A stretch of DNA of 50,000 nt from JANLTP01 sp031363055 (GTDB lineage: Bacteria; Pseudomonadota; Gammaproteobacteria; Burkholderiales; Burkholderiaceae_E), in assembly GCA_031363055.1 (NCBI GenBank), contig JANLTP010000027.1, positions 1 to 50,000 of the forward strand. The letters are read 5' to 3'. A model generated the notes under the pieces. The model saw only the letters and a program-made list of their open reading frames with translations, searched no databases and was not told the origin of the DNA. The position numbers were made by a program, and so were the translations under genes. Position 1 is the stretch's first letter; every line of letters begins with the position of its first letter. Below are positions 33,200-40,454 of the stretch, piece by piece.

Positions 33200-34201
33200 T
33201 CAAGGCAAGCGCGGTGGCTCCCAAGGTTCGGTACTTGTCAGCGACCTCAAGAACACCGTGACTTTCTGAATCTCGGTCTCACTCATATCGGTAGGCGTCA
33301 GAATCGGTGACTTCTTCGGATCGTTGCCGCCACCGGTTGCCATGTAGCGCACCGCTTCCTCGAGCGTGGCGCGGCTGCCATCATGAAAATACGGCGCGCC
33401 CAGAGCCACCGAACGCAGTGAGGGCGTCTTGAAAGCACTCGCGTCGGCTTCGTTCTTGGTCACATTTTGTCGGCCGATATCGGGCTTCGCCTTGCCGGCT
33501 TCCAGCCCGATGTTAAAGAACGTGCTGTTGCCGAAGTGTGGCGGCGTGTGGCAGACCGCACACTTGCCTTTGCCCATGAACAATTGAAAGCCTTCGACAG
33601 CATCGTTTGACACCACTGTGACGTCGCCCGACTCGTAGCGATCCCAGGGCGAGTTTTCACTGTTTTTGGTCCGAAGATAAGTGGCCAGCGCCCTGGCAAT
33701 ATTCTCGGGCGAGGCGGGGCCATTGAAGACCGCCTGAAACTGGCTTTGATAGCCGGGCACCGCATTCAAAAGCGCCGCGACTTTAGCCGGGTCGCCACTC
33801 ATTTGATTGCGCCAAGCCGCCAGGATCTGGCCATCGAGCGTGGCTGCCCGTCCATCCCAATACCAGAGTGACTGATGTCCGACGTTATAGAGCGACGGTG
33901 TGTGGCGGCTGTTGAGTTGGCCGTCGTCGCGTCGCGATACGACCTTCGCATCGGTCCAGCCGAGTTCGCGGTAGTGGCAGCCTTGGCAGGCCATGGTACC
34001 GCTGCCTGAAAGTCGGGTGTCGACGAACAATTGTTTCCCGAGCGCGACCTTGGCTGGCGTCGACGGATTATCGGCCGGGTGAACCACGGCGGGCAGGGCC
34101 GATATTCGCTCGGTCACCGGCTTCGTTGGGCTCATGCTGGTACACGCAGCAACCGTTAACATCACTGCGGCACCTGCGGTTATCCACTGAACTCTTTTCA
34201 C
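33200..34201 (-). CDS. Diheme cytochrome c peroxidase/MauG-family lipoprotein
   Basis: From GTG 34201 (GGAG seven bases upstream) the product begins with a lipoprotein signal ending in the lipobox TVAAC. Two heme sites follow, CQGCH in the first domain and CAVCH in the second, with family segments HTPSLYNVG and FKTPSLRSVALGAPYFHDG. Such enzymes reduce peroxide or oxidise protein substrates in the periplasm. It converges with the iron-binding protein gene 15 bases away. Confidence 0.9.
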   Translation of the reverse strand: MKRVQWITAGAAVMLTVAACTSMSPTKPVTERISALPAVVHPADNPSTPAKVALGKQLFVDTRLSGSGTMACQGCHYRELGWTDAKVVSRRDDGQLNSRHTPSLYNVGHQSLWYWDGRAATLDGQILAAWRNQMSGDPAKVAALLNAVPGYQSQFQAVFNGPASPENIARALATYLRTKNSENSPWDRYESGDVTVVSNDAVEGFQLFMGKGKCAVCHTPPHFGNSTFFNIGLEAGKAKPDIGRQNVTKNEADASAFKTPSLRSVALGAPYFHDGSRATLEEAVRYMATGGGNDPKKSPILTPTDMSETEIQKVTVFLRSLTSTEPWEPPRLP

Positions 34202-34320
34202 CTTCTGTCTCCATCGGTTAATCTGCACCGATCATGACATGAAAGCCGTGCAGGTTCGGCCAAAATCTGAACTTCAGTCGGTCAATTTGTCTGAGTTGAC
34301 CGGTGAACTGGTCAGCAAGC

Positions 34321-35499
34321 TCACAGCAATTCCAGGCGCTGCGCCAACGCAGAAGCACTCGGATTCTCGACGAACACACATTGTTTGCCGGTGCGCTTGC
34401 AATGATCCTTCACCCGCCAGTAGGAATTGTGGCTGATACAACCGGTCTGGCAAATGACCAGATCGGCGGCGGCCAGGTTGGCCTCCAACTGGTGGTGGTT
34501 CTGCTCGATGCCACCGTCATGAAAATTAAATTGTGCGCCCAGCCGCTCGATGGTCTGACGGTATTTCGGCAAGTTGCCGATACGCCCGCCAACACACAAA
34601 ACGAGCTTGTGTTCGAGTGAGTTGCTGACGGCTTCAGTGGCAGGCTGAGCACCGACAAGCTCAGCACCGACAAGCTCGGCGTCGGCAAGTGATACCTGCG
34701 CTTTCGTCGCTCCAAACCATTCGGAACCGGATGTCGACAACAACAGTTCGCGACGCAACCGACGCTGTTCTTGAAGGGCCATGGCAAGTTGCTGCTGAAG
34801 CTCGATTCGCTCGGCCAGCGCCGGGCCGGTTTCGCGATACTGCGCCAACTGCCTTTGCATGGATTCGATTACCGCCTCACGGGCCACGCGTTCCACGGCG
34901 GCCTGGTTCAGGGCGTCCTGCAACAGTTGCAGTTCGCGCGCTTTCTCTGCGACCCATTGCGTCATACGTTGTTGGATGCGTCCCAGTTCCCGCGTCAAGA
35001 GGCCGTTTTCGTCGCTCAAGGTAGTCAGTCGGACCTGGTCAACCCGCGCGTGCGCGCCGGCCTGATGCTGTGCCATATGAATGTCCCGGCAGATCTGTGT
35101 GGCGATCACTTCGTCGCAGCGCGGATGCGACAGGGCAGCCCAGAGTGCACCGCCCAGATCGCCGCTCGCCAGCGCTGCTTGCCAAAGTGCTGACAGCGCG
35201 CAAGCGGTCTTGGCGGCTTTGAATGTGCGAATGACGGACTCGTAACGCTCGTCAAGTGAGCGCTGAATGGACTCGGACAGTGGATTTCGGCTGCTGCATT
35301 CGGTGACTGCGCGACCATGGATCTCGAAATCGTCGAGGCTCGTCTTGCCCTCGATGCATTTGAGGACCAGCTTGCGCAGTACGCCGAGCGGCATACACAC
35401 ACCGATCACCGGGCAATGAAAGCTTGCGGTCAGCTCCCAGATGCGGGTTCGACGTGAGCCCTGGCTCGCCGTCACGGTATCGATCACTTCAGTATTCAA
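34321..35499 (-). CDS. DUF2325 domain protein with coiled coil
   Basis: This 392-residue protein has a helical N-terminal half, a coiled-coil region (about residues 165-245), and a C-terminal DUF2325 domain. Domain signs are KLVLCVGGRIGNLPKYRQ, FHDGGIEQN, ADLVICQTGCISHNSYW and CKRTGKQCVFVENPSAS. The conserved Cys and His could hold a cofactor or metal; no function is established. A 15-bp tandem repeat encodes AELVGAELVGA before the domain. The start is TTG 35499 or GTG 35487. It overlaps the HemS-like gene by 11 bases, in a heme-associated operon. Confidence 0.82.
   Translation of the reverse strand: MNTEVIDTVTASQGSRRTRIWELTASFHCPVIGVCMPLGVLRKLVLKCIEGKTSLDDFEIHGRAVTECSSRNPLSESIQRSLDERYESVIRTFKAAKTACALSALWQAALASGDLGGALWAALSHPRCDEVIATQICRDIHMAQHQAGAHARVDQVRLTTLSDENGLLTRELGRIQQRMTQWVAEKARELQLLQDALNQAAVERVAREAVIESMQRQLAQYRETGPALAERIELQQQLAMALQEQRRLRRELLLSTSGSEWFGATKAQVSLADAELVGAELVGAQPATEAVSNSLEHKLVLCVGGRIGNLPKYRQTIERLGAQFNFHDGGIEQNHHQLEANLAAADLVICQTGCISHNSYWRVKDHCKRTGKQCVFVENPSASALAQRLELL
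34648..34689. repeat. 15-bp tandem repeat inside the DUF2325 gene
   Basis: Two perfect 15-bp units (34648-34662, 34663-34677) and a decayed third encode A-E-L-V-G repeats in the linker before the DUF2325 domain; in frame. Confidence 0.8.
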
Positions 35500-36286
35500 C
35501 GAGCTGGCTTTCGTAAAATAGTTCGTCGATCAGCAGACGCCATTCGCAATGCTCGCGCTGATTCGACGAGCGCTGTAGCCGGATTCGGTCGAGTCGTCCG
35601 GATAATTCGTGTATCTGCGGGTTGCGATCAACGCAGATGCTGATCGGCAGCCCCAATTGAGCGACCCGGCTCAACAGCAGTTGTGCGATATCGCTAGCGA
35701 CCTGCTGGACGTAGCCGCGACGCTCGCGTCGGCACGGTGGTTGCGGTTTGACCGGGGCGATGGCAGCCAGCCCAGGATGTTGGTCGGCTGCGGTGAATCG
35801 TTCCATCAATCGTTCGAGCATCAAGCGGTCGCTGTCCGGCGTCAAAATAAACCGCTGCACCGCTTCACCGCGCGCGTCGAACAGATTCAAGCTCGTTTGA
35901 ATGCTCGAACCCAAGCGTTCGCTGACCGCAAAACAATGCCGCGCCGAACGATCGCCGATTGGCGCCAGCGGCACGATATTCGATTGACCGTTGTATTCGG
36001 ATTCGATCAGCCGACAGGTGGCATTTACCGTTTCCAGGGTCAGCGGCTTGAGTGCAGTGGCGAATCGGCAAATCTCACGCCAGTCGGGTGCGAGGCGGTG
36101 TGCCTGCACGCGGGCACCGGTATTGGCGTGCGGCAGACCGACATGCGCGGCAATAAATTGACCCTCGGAGACGCCCAGTTCGGTGGCCGCCGAGCGATGA
36201 TCGACGACTGCGCCTCGCGATTGCTGAGCCAGAACACGGATTCGCTCGATCGAGCGTGACAAGGCCATGGGTGTATCAGTCATCAC
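35489..36286 (-). CDS. HemS/HmuS-like single-domain protein
   Basis: The N-terminal part (AATELGVSEGQFIAAHVG, then LAPDWREICR) resembles the opening of HemS/ChuS/HmuS hemin-handling proteins, and SSIQTSLNLFDARGEAVQRF resembles their first-domain strand. At 265 residues it is about three quarters of the usual two-domain length. The LTRN segment that follows in HemS is replaced by LTLETVNATC, so heme degradation should not be assumed. GTG 36286 fits an AGGAGC site best; ATG 36283 is possible. It lies between hemP and DUF2325. Confidence 0.65.
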   Translation of the reverse strand: MMTDTPMALSRSIERIRVLAQQSRGAVVDHRSAATELGVSEGQFIAAHVGLPHANTGARVQAHRLAPDWREICRFATALKPLTLETVNATCRLIESEYNGQSNIVPLAPIGDRSARHCFAVSERLGSSIQTSLNLFDARGEAVQRFILTPDSDRLMLERLMERFTAADQHPGLAAIAPVKPQPPCRRERRGYVQQVASDIAQLLLSRVAQLGLPISICVDRNPQIHELSGRLDRIRLQRSSNQREHCEWRLLIDELFYESQLVEY

Positions 36287-36350
36287 GACATTAAGCTCCT
36301 TGAAATGTACTGGCTGGCGGCGGCTGGCGTGCGGATGAACCGGGGTGCTG

Positions 36351-36406
36351 ACGACTTGGTCAGGTCTGTTGGGGCAGAACTACTTGGTCAGGACTACTTG
36401 GTCAGG
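36351..36406. repeat. 14-bp tandem repeat covering the hemP stop
   Basis: Four 14-bp slots run without gaps: a near copy at 36351-36364, a diverged one at 36365-36378, and two perfect copies at 36379-36392 and 36393-36406. The last contains the hemP stop (36394-36396), and the others fill the spacer towards the HemS-like gene. Confidence 0.85.
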
Positions 36407-36621
36407 ATCAGTTTTCCCAGGGAAGTGCGGCGTAATCGGTACAGGATGCCCTGATGTTCGATCTGCACTTCATTGGCGCCGGCAAATAGCGACTCACTGG
36501 TAACGACCGTTGGACCGTCGGCACTGCTGCGTTGCTGGCCAGACAAGGCCGTCAATGGGGCTTTTAGATTGCCCGCAGCAGCGCTGTCATCGACAGGGCA
36601 GGGGTCACGAGAGTTCGTCAT
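36394..36621 (-). CDS. hemP: Hemin uptake protein HemP
   Basis: This small protein of 75 residues from ATG 36621 has the HemP C-terminal signature: a Ser-x-x-Leu-Phe core, EVQIEHQGILYRLRRTSLG and the terminal KLILTK. The first 35 residues are variable. HemP is linked to heme uptake and iron signalling in proteobacteria. A strong Fur box lies just upstream, so it is very likely iron-repressed. An upstream in-frame ATG at 36651 falls inside the Fur box and is rejected. Confidence 0.92.
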   Translation of the reverse strand: MTNSRDPCPVDDSAAAGNLKAPLTALSGQQRSSADGPTVVTSESLFAGANEVQIEHQGILYRLRRTSLGKLILTK

Positions 36622-36632
36622 GGCTTGATTGT

Positions 36633-36653
36633 AAATGAGACTTATTCTCAATT
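36633..36653 (-). promoter_or_regulatory. Fur box upstream of hemP
   Basis: AAATGAGACTTATTCTCAATT is close to the palindromic Fur core AATGAGAATNATTCTCATT. It ends 12 bases before the hemP start codon, a position suited to repression. (The site is quoted as 36633-36653; central half-sites are ATGAGA and TTCTCA.). Confidence 0.8.
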
Positions 36654-36747
36654 ACAAGTCTTTTTGTTGGTGAGATTCTGCGGCCTATGAAAACCAGTGA
36701 AGAGCGGCGGGGTTTGTTACTGGGGTGGCTTTGGCGGCACCTGGACC

Positions 36748-37182
36748 TCAAGCCGCTTGCGGACGTCCGTGACCAATCGTTGCAAGCATGACAGTTTTCG
36801 GCACGGGTTGCTCGCCTGACAAGTAGTAGGCAATCGTTCGTCGCGACAGGCCGAGTGCCTTGGCCGCGCCGTCGAGGGTTAGGCCGTTGGCTTCCATCCA
36901 TTTTCTAAAGTCCGCCGACGGCATGGCCTCACCGGATTGTTCATCGGCCCAGCGTCGCAACTGGGTTGTACCGAAATCGATCCCACAGGGCCATTCAAGT
37001 GACCAGCCATCGGCCGAGACCTTGACATCGGAAAATTGCTTCTGATCGACCAATGGAGCAAGCGTTTTGCGAGCGGCGATCATCGCGCGCAAGTCAACCC
37101 GGGAACACTTTCCGTCGTCCCATTCAATCGCCAGAACATTCGCGCCTGCGATCGAAACGGCGCTAATCTTGCCTAGGCTCAT
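36748..37182 (-). CDS. DUF2442 protein with C-terminal helix-turn-helix
   Basis: This 144-residue protein has a DUF2442 domain (about residues 1-80: LAIEWDDGKCSRVDLRAMI, then DGWSLEWPCGIDFGTTQL) and an Xre-like HTH (about 90-137: FRKWMEANGLTLDGAAKALG, then SRRTIAYYLSGEQPVP). DUF2442 and DUF4160 genes commonly form pairs that have been proposed as toxin-antitoxin or regulatory modules. Here the HTH supplies DNA binding, probably to the palindrome upstream of the pair. Its start overlaps the DUF4160 stop (ATGA). Confidence 0.85.
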   Translation of the reverse strand: MSLGKISAVSIAGANVLAIEWDDGKCSRVDLRAMIAARKTLAPLVDQKQFSDVKVSADGWSLEWPCGIDFGTTQLRRWADEQSGEAMPSADFRKWMEANGLTLDGAAKALGLSRRTIAYYLSGEQPVPKTVMLATIGHGRPQAA

Positions 37183-37283
37183 GTTTCGTCTCCATCGCGA
37201 CCCAGCACGTGAAAATGCGGCGGATTGTGATCGGCAAAGTACATCGCAATTTCGGAATTGGCGAAGCGAATGAGCCGAGGCAT
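37179..37283 (-). CDS. Short DUF4160-like protein (34 residues)
   Basis: From ATG 37283 the frame encodes 34 residues that match the start of DUF4160 proteins: a short strand, MYFADHNPPHFHVLG, then a stop that overlaps the DUF2442 start. Normal members have about 80-90 residues, so more than half is missing. The DHNPPHFH core is kept, so the peptide may be functional or a relic. It is too short for routine gene calling. Confidence 0.7.
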   Translation of the reverse strand: MPRLIRFANSEIAMYFADHNPPHFHVLGRDGDET

Positions 37284-37288
37284 TCCAT

Positions 37289-37317
37289 ACTATAGTGCAA
37301 TCATTGCACCATTACAA
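37289..37317 (-). promoter_or_regulatory. Promoter with palindromic operator for the DUF4160/DUF2442 pair
   Basis: On the minus strand TTGTAA (37312-37317) and TATAGT (37289-37294) are separated by exactly 17 bases. The spacer contains the perfect palindrome GTGCAAT-C-ATTGCAC (37295-37309). A bound repressor would block RNA polymerase. Transcription should begin at about 37282-37283, the A of the DUF4160 start codon, implying a leaderless mRNA. Confidence 0.75.
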
Positions 37318-37461
37318 GGGCCTAGCCCTACAGGGGGCCGCGCGCTGTGAGAGGTCGGATAGACGATCACATCCGAGTGGTCGGGGTCCAGTATGCCGAC
37401 GGTTTCGGCAACGGCCACCGAACGCGCTACGATAGCGCTTTCCCCAAGCCAGTCACCCCTC

Positions 37462-39558
37462 ATGAATGCACCCCTGCGCTCGCCCATTCAGATTCTGCCC
37501 TCGGTCTGTCCGCACGATTGCACGGGCACCTGCGCGCTCGATGTTGAAGTGCTCGATTCGAAAACGATCGGCCGGGTGCGCGGCTCGAAGCGTAATCGTT
37601 ATACCGATGGTGTCATTTGCGAGAAGGTGGCGCGCTATGCCGAACGGGTCCATCACCCCGACCGGCTGACCCAGCCGCTGGCTCGTACCGGGCCGAAGGG
37701 CAGCGGCCAGTTCAAGCCGATCACCTGGAACGAGGCGCTCGACCGGGTCGCCAACGCCTTCATTGAAAAAGCCGCGCGCCACGGTACCGAATCCGTCTGG
37801 CCCTATTACTACGCCGGCACCATGGGTCTGGTGCAGCGTGATGGAATCAACCGTCTGCGGCATGTCATGAAGTATTCGCGCTGGCATTCGACCATTTGTG
37901 TGGCGCTGTCTGACTCCGGTTGGATCGCTGGCGTCGGTAGCAAGCGCGGAGTTGATTTGCGCGAGGCCGGTGAGCATGCCGAACTCATCGTGATTTGGGG
38001 TGGCAATCCGGTCAACACCCAGATCAACGTCATGCAACATGCCATGGCCGCTAAAAAGCGCGGCGCGAAACTGGTCGTCATAGACCCCTATCGCACCGGT
38101 ACCGCCGAGAAAGCCGACTTGCACCTGCCGGTTCGACCGGGCACCGATGGCGCGCTGGCCTGCGCCATGATGCATGTAATGTTCGCCGAAGGCTTCGCTG
38201 ACTGGAACTACTTGCGTCGTTACACCGACTGCCCGGACGAGATGGCGGCGCACATGCAAAGCTGCACGCCGCAATGGGCAGCCGAGATTACCGGCTTGCC
38301 TGCCGATGTCATCGTCGAGTTTGCGCGTCTTTACGGCCGCACGCCGAAGAGCTTCATCCGCTGTCATCACGGCTTCTCACGTTCGCGCAATGGTGCGGTC
38401 AATATGCATGCGGTCACCTGCCTGCCTGCCGTCACCGGCGCCTGGCAATACCCGGGCGGTGGCGCGCTGTATGGGCACACGGGCATCTATCCGCTCGATC
38501 GCAGTTTGATCGAAGGACTCGACGTTGTCGACCGCTCAGTGCGCGAGCTCGATCAGTCGCGGCTTGGTCCAATTCTGATCGGTGAAGCCGACGCATTGAA
38601 CGGCGGTCCGCCCGTCACGGCTTTGCTGATTCAGAATACCAACCCGGCGATGGTCTGTCCGGAGTTGCACAAGGTGCATGCCGGCCTTGCTCGCGAGGAT
38701 CTGTTCACCTGCGTGCATGAACAATTCATGACCGAGACCGCAGCGTTTGCCGATATCGTTCTGCCCGCCACCAGCTTTCTCGAGCATGACGACATTTACA
38801 CCGCTAGCGGCCATACGACCTTGCAGGTGGCGCGCAAGCTCATCGATGCGCCGGGCGAGGCGCGAGAAAATCACTTTGTCATTTGCGAACTCGCCAAACG
38901 GCTGGGCGCTCAGCACCGGGGATTTTCAATGAGTTCCTGGGACATCATCGACCAGACGCTGACGCGCTCGGGCATGTGGGATGCGCAGACCAATCACGAG
39001 CGTGGCGGACAGGACTTTGCGCGTTCCTTCGAGACCCAGCACTTTCTCGACGGCTTCGATACCGCCGACAAAAAGTTTCACTTCCGCGCCGACTGGCAGC
39101 GCTTCGGTGGGCGCTGGCGCGAAATGCCCGAGCTGCCAGGTCACTTTGATGTGATCGACCGCGCGACGCCGGACAAGCCGTTTCGGCTGGTCGCCGCACC
39201 AGCGCGTACCTTCCTGAATTCGACCTTCACCGAAACGCCCAGTTCACTGCGGCGCGAACAACGTCCGACTGCGCGTCTGCACCCCGAGGACTGTACGGCA
39301 CTCGGTATTGTCGAGGGTACCCGCGTCAGTTTGGGTAACGAGCGCGGCGAGGTCATCGTCCATGCCGCGATCCACGACGGCCAGCAACGCGGCGTGGTCA
39401 TTGTCGAGGGCATCTGGCCGAACAAATATTTTGACAAGGCCATCGGTATCAATGCACTGACCAGTGCCGAACCGGGTTGGCCCAATGGCGGCGCGGTGTT
39501 TCACGATACGGCGGTTTGGGTCAAGCTGGCCGGCGGGCTCGCGCCGATTCGGAGCTAA
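37462..39558 (+). CDS. Molybdopterin-dependent oxidoreductase with N-terminal 4Fe-4S site
   Basis: This enzyme of the DMSO-reductase superfamily has 698 residues from ATG 37462. The N-terminal iron-sulfur site is Cys16-x3-Cys20-x3-Cys24...Cys53 (CPHDCTGTCALDVEV, GVICEKV). Cofactor-binding segments include VIWGGNPVNTQ, VIDPYRTGTAEKADLHLPVR, PGTDGALACAMM and ADIVLPATSFLEHDD. The C-terminal domain has the usual barrel (RLHPEDCTALGIVEGTRVSL). There is no Tat signal, so it is cytoplasmic. Substrate and partners are unknown. A decayed partial copy of its 3' end lies at 40180-40325. Confidence 0.92.
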   Translation: MNAPLRSPIQILPSVCPHDCTGTCALDVEVLDSKTIGRVRGSKRNRYTDGVICEKVARYAERVHHPDRLTQPLARTGPKGSGQFKPITWNEALDRVANAFIEKAARHGTESVWPYYYAGTMGLVQRDGINRLRHVMKYSRWHSTICVALSDSGWIAGVGSKRGVDLREAGEHAELIVIWGGNPVNTQINVMQHAMAAKKRGAKLVVIDPYRTGTAEKADLHLPVRPGTDGALACAMMHVMFAEGFADWNYLRRYTDCPDEMAAHMQSCTPQWAAEITGLPADVIVEFARLYGRTPKSFIRCHHGFSRSRNGAVNMHAVTCLPAVTGAWQYPGGGALYGHTGIYPLDRSLIEGLDVVDRSVRELDQSRLGPILIGEADALNGGPPVTALLIQNTNPAMVCPELHKVHAGLAREDLFTCVHEQFMTETAAFADIVLPATSFLEHDDIYTASGHTTLQVARKLIDAPGEARENHFVICELAKRLGAQHRGFSMSSWDIIDQTLTRSGMWDAQTNHERGGQDFARSFETQHFLDGFDTADKKFHFRADWQRFGGRWREMPELPGHFDVIDRATPDKPFRLVAAPARTFLNSTFTETPSSLRREQRPTARLHPEDCTALGIVEGTRVSLGNERGEVIVHAAIHDGQQRGVVIVEGIWPNKYFDKAIGINALTSAEPGWPNGGAVFHDTAVWVKLAGGLAPIRS

Positions 39559-39647
39559 TCAGGAGCGACAAGATCGTATGAAAAACATTGCTTGGTCTGG
39601 TCAGAGATGTTGAAATGTAGTGCTCAACACTACAATCCGAAGACGCC

Positions 39648-39881
39648 ATGAAATCTCTTTCCTCCGCAGATGCAAACCGAAATTTCTCGGCCGTACTTCG
39701 CGAAGTGAGCCGAGGCGTGGAGATTCTCGTGGTTTCCAGGGGTAAACCCGTCGCGAAAATCACCGGGGTCGATGTAAAGGAGAAAACCCGGGCTGCGGCC
39801 AAGAACGCCTTGCTTCAGCGACTTCAAAGCCAAGCAATCTCCGGCCCACGCAATTGGAATCGTGCAGAACTTTACGAATAG
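39648..39881 (+). CDS. Phd/YefM-family antitoxin
   Basis: This 77-residue antitoxin has the Phd DNA-binding fold (SSADANRNFSAVLREVSRG, then EILVVSRGKPVAKITGV) and a charged C-terminal tail ending NWNRAELYE, the toxin-binding part. It appears intact. The toxin gene that should follow is reduced to its 3' part. Confidence 0.88.
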   Translation: MKSLSSADANRNFSAVLREVSRGVEILVVSRGKPVAKITGVDVKEKTRAAAKNALLQRLQSQAISGPRNWNRAELYE

Positions 39882-39889
39882 GGCGTAGC

Positions 39890-40099
39890 GCGCTCAACGC
39901 CCGTGATGCCGTGCTTTCCTGGAGCGATACGTACGACATTGCAGACTCAACCAAAGACTCCATCACAGCCGCCTGTGATTTGGTCGCCACACATAAGCTG
40001 CAGTTCTGGGATGCATTGATCATTTCAGTCTCGGCTTTTCAAAAATGCCGACTCTTGATCACTGAAGACCTTAGCCACGGATTCACTTGGCAGGGCTGA
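39890..40099 (+). pseudogene. PIN-domain toxin (VapC-like), C-terminal fragment
   Basis: From about 39905 the frame encodes the C-terminal half of a PIN toxin: SWSDTYDIADSTKDSITAAC, then LQFWDALIISVSAFQKCRLL and ITEDLSHGFTWQG. The first 60 or so residues, with the catalytic Asp of the DTNV motif, are missing; the fragment begins directly after the antitoxin stop. A deletion at the antitoxin-toxin junction explains it. Confidence 0.85.
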
Positions 40100-40179
40100 C
40101 TGTTGTGAACCCATTCATAACTGTGCAGCACCCTCTACTCTTAAGGGCTTTAACGGAATAACCAAAACTGCGAGGCCAC

Positions 40180-40325
40180 GACTCTAGGCATCATCGAGGG
40201 CACTCGCGTCAGTCTGGATAACGAGCTTGGCGAGGTCATTGTCCAGGCGCCGACCCGGGTTGGCCGAATGGTGGAGCGGTGTTTCACGATACGGCGGGTT
40301 GGGTCAGGTTGGCTTTCAGCCCAGC
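40180..40325 (+). pseudogene. Decayed partial copy of the oxidoreductase 3' end
   Basis: Bases from about 40180 repeat the segment starting near 39298 of the oxidoreductase gene (GIIEGTRVSLDNELGEVIVQ against GIVEGTRVSLGNERGEVIVH). The copy then jumps to the equivalent of about 39470 (a GGTTGG..GAATGG and GTGTTTCACGATACGGCGG match). About 100 bases are missing and several substitutions have accumulated. The phd scar lies between original and copy. Confidence 0.82.
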
Positions 40326-40454
40326 GCGATGTCAGTATCGATCCTGATGTTACGACTCAAGGCATTTGCGAATCCAAAGAGACTCTGTGCCCGAATCCAA
40401 ACTTGCGGCTCAACCGTAAAGTCGATTATCCCCTGTGTGTAACCCTTGAGTGCC

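Noticed and set aside
36622..36651. Upstream ATG for HemP at 36651
   Set aside because: It would place the start inside the Fur box and add residues not typical of HemP.
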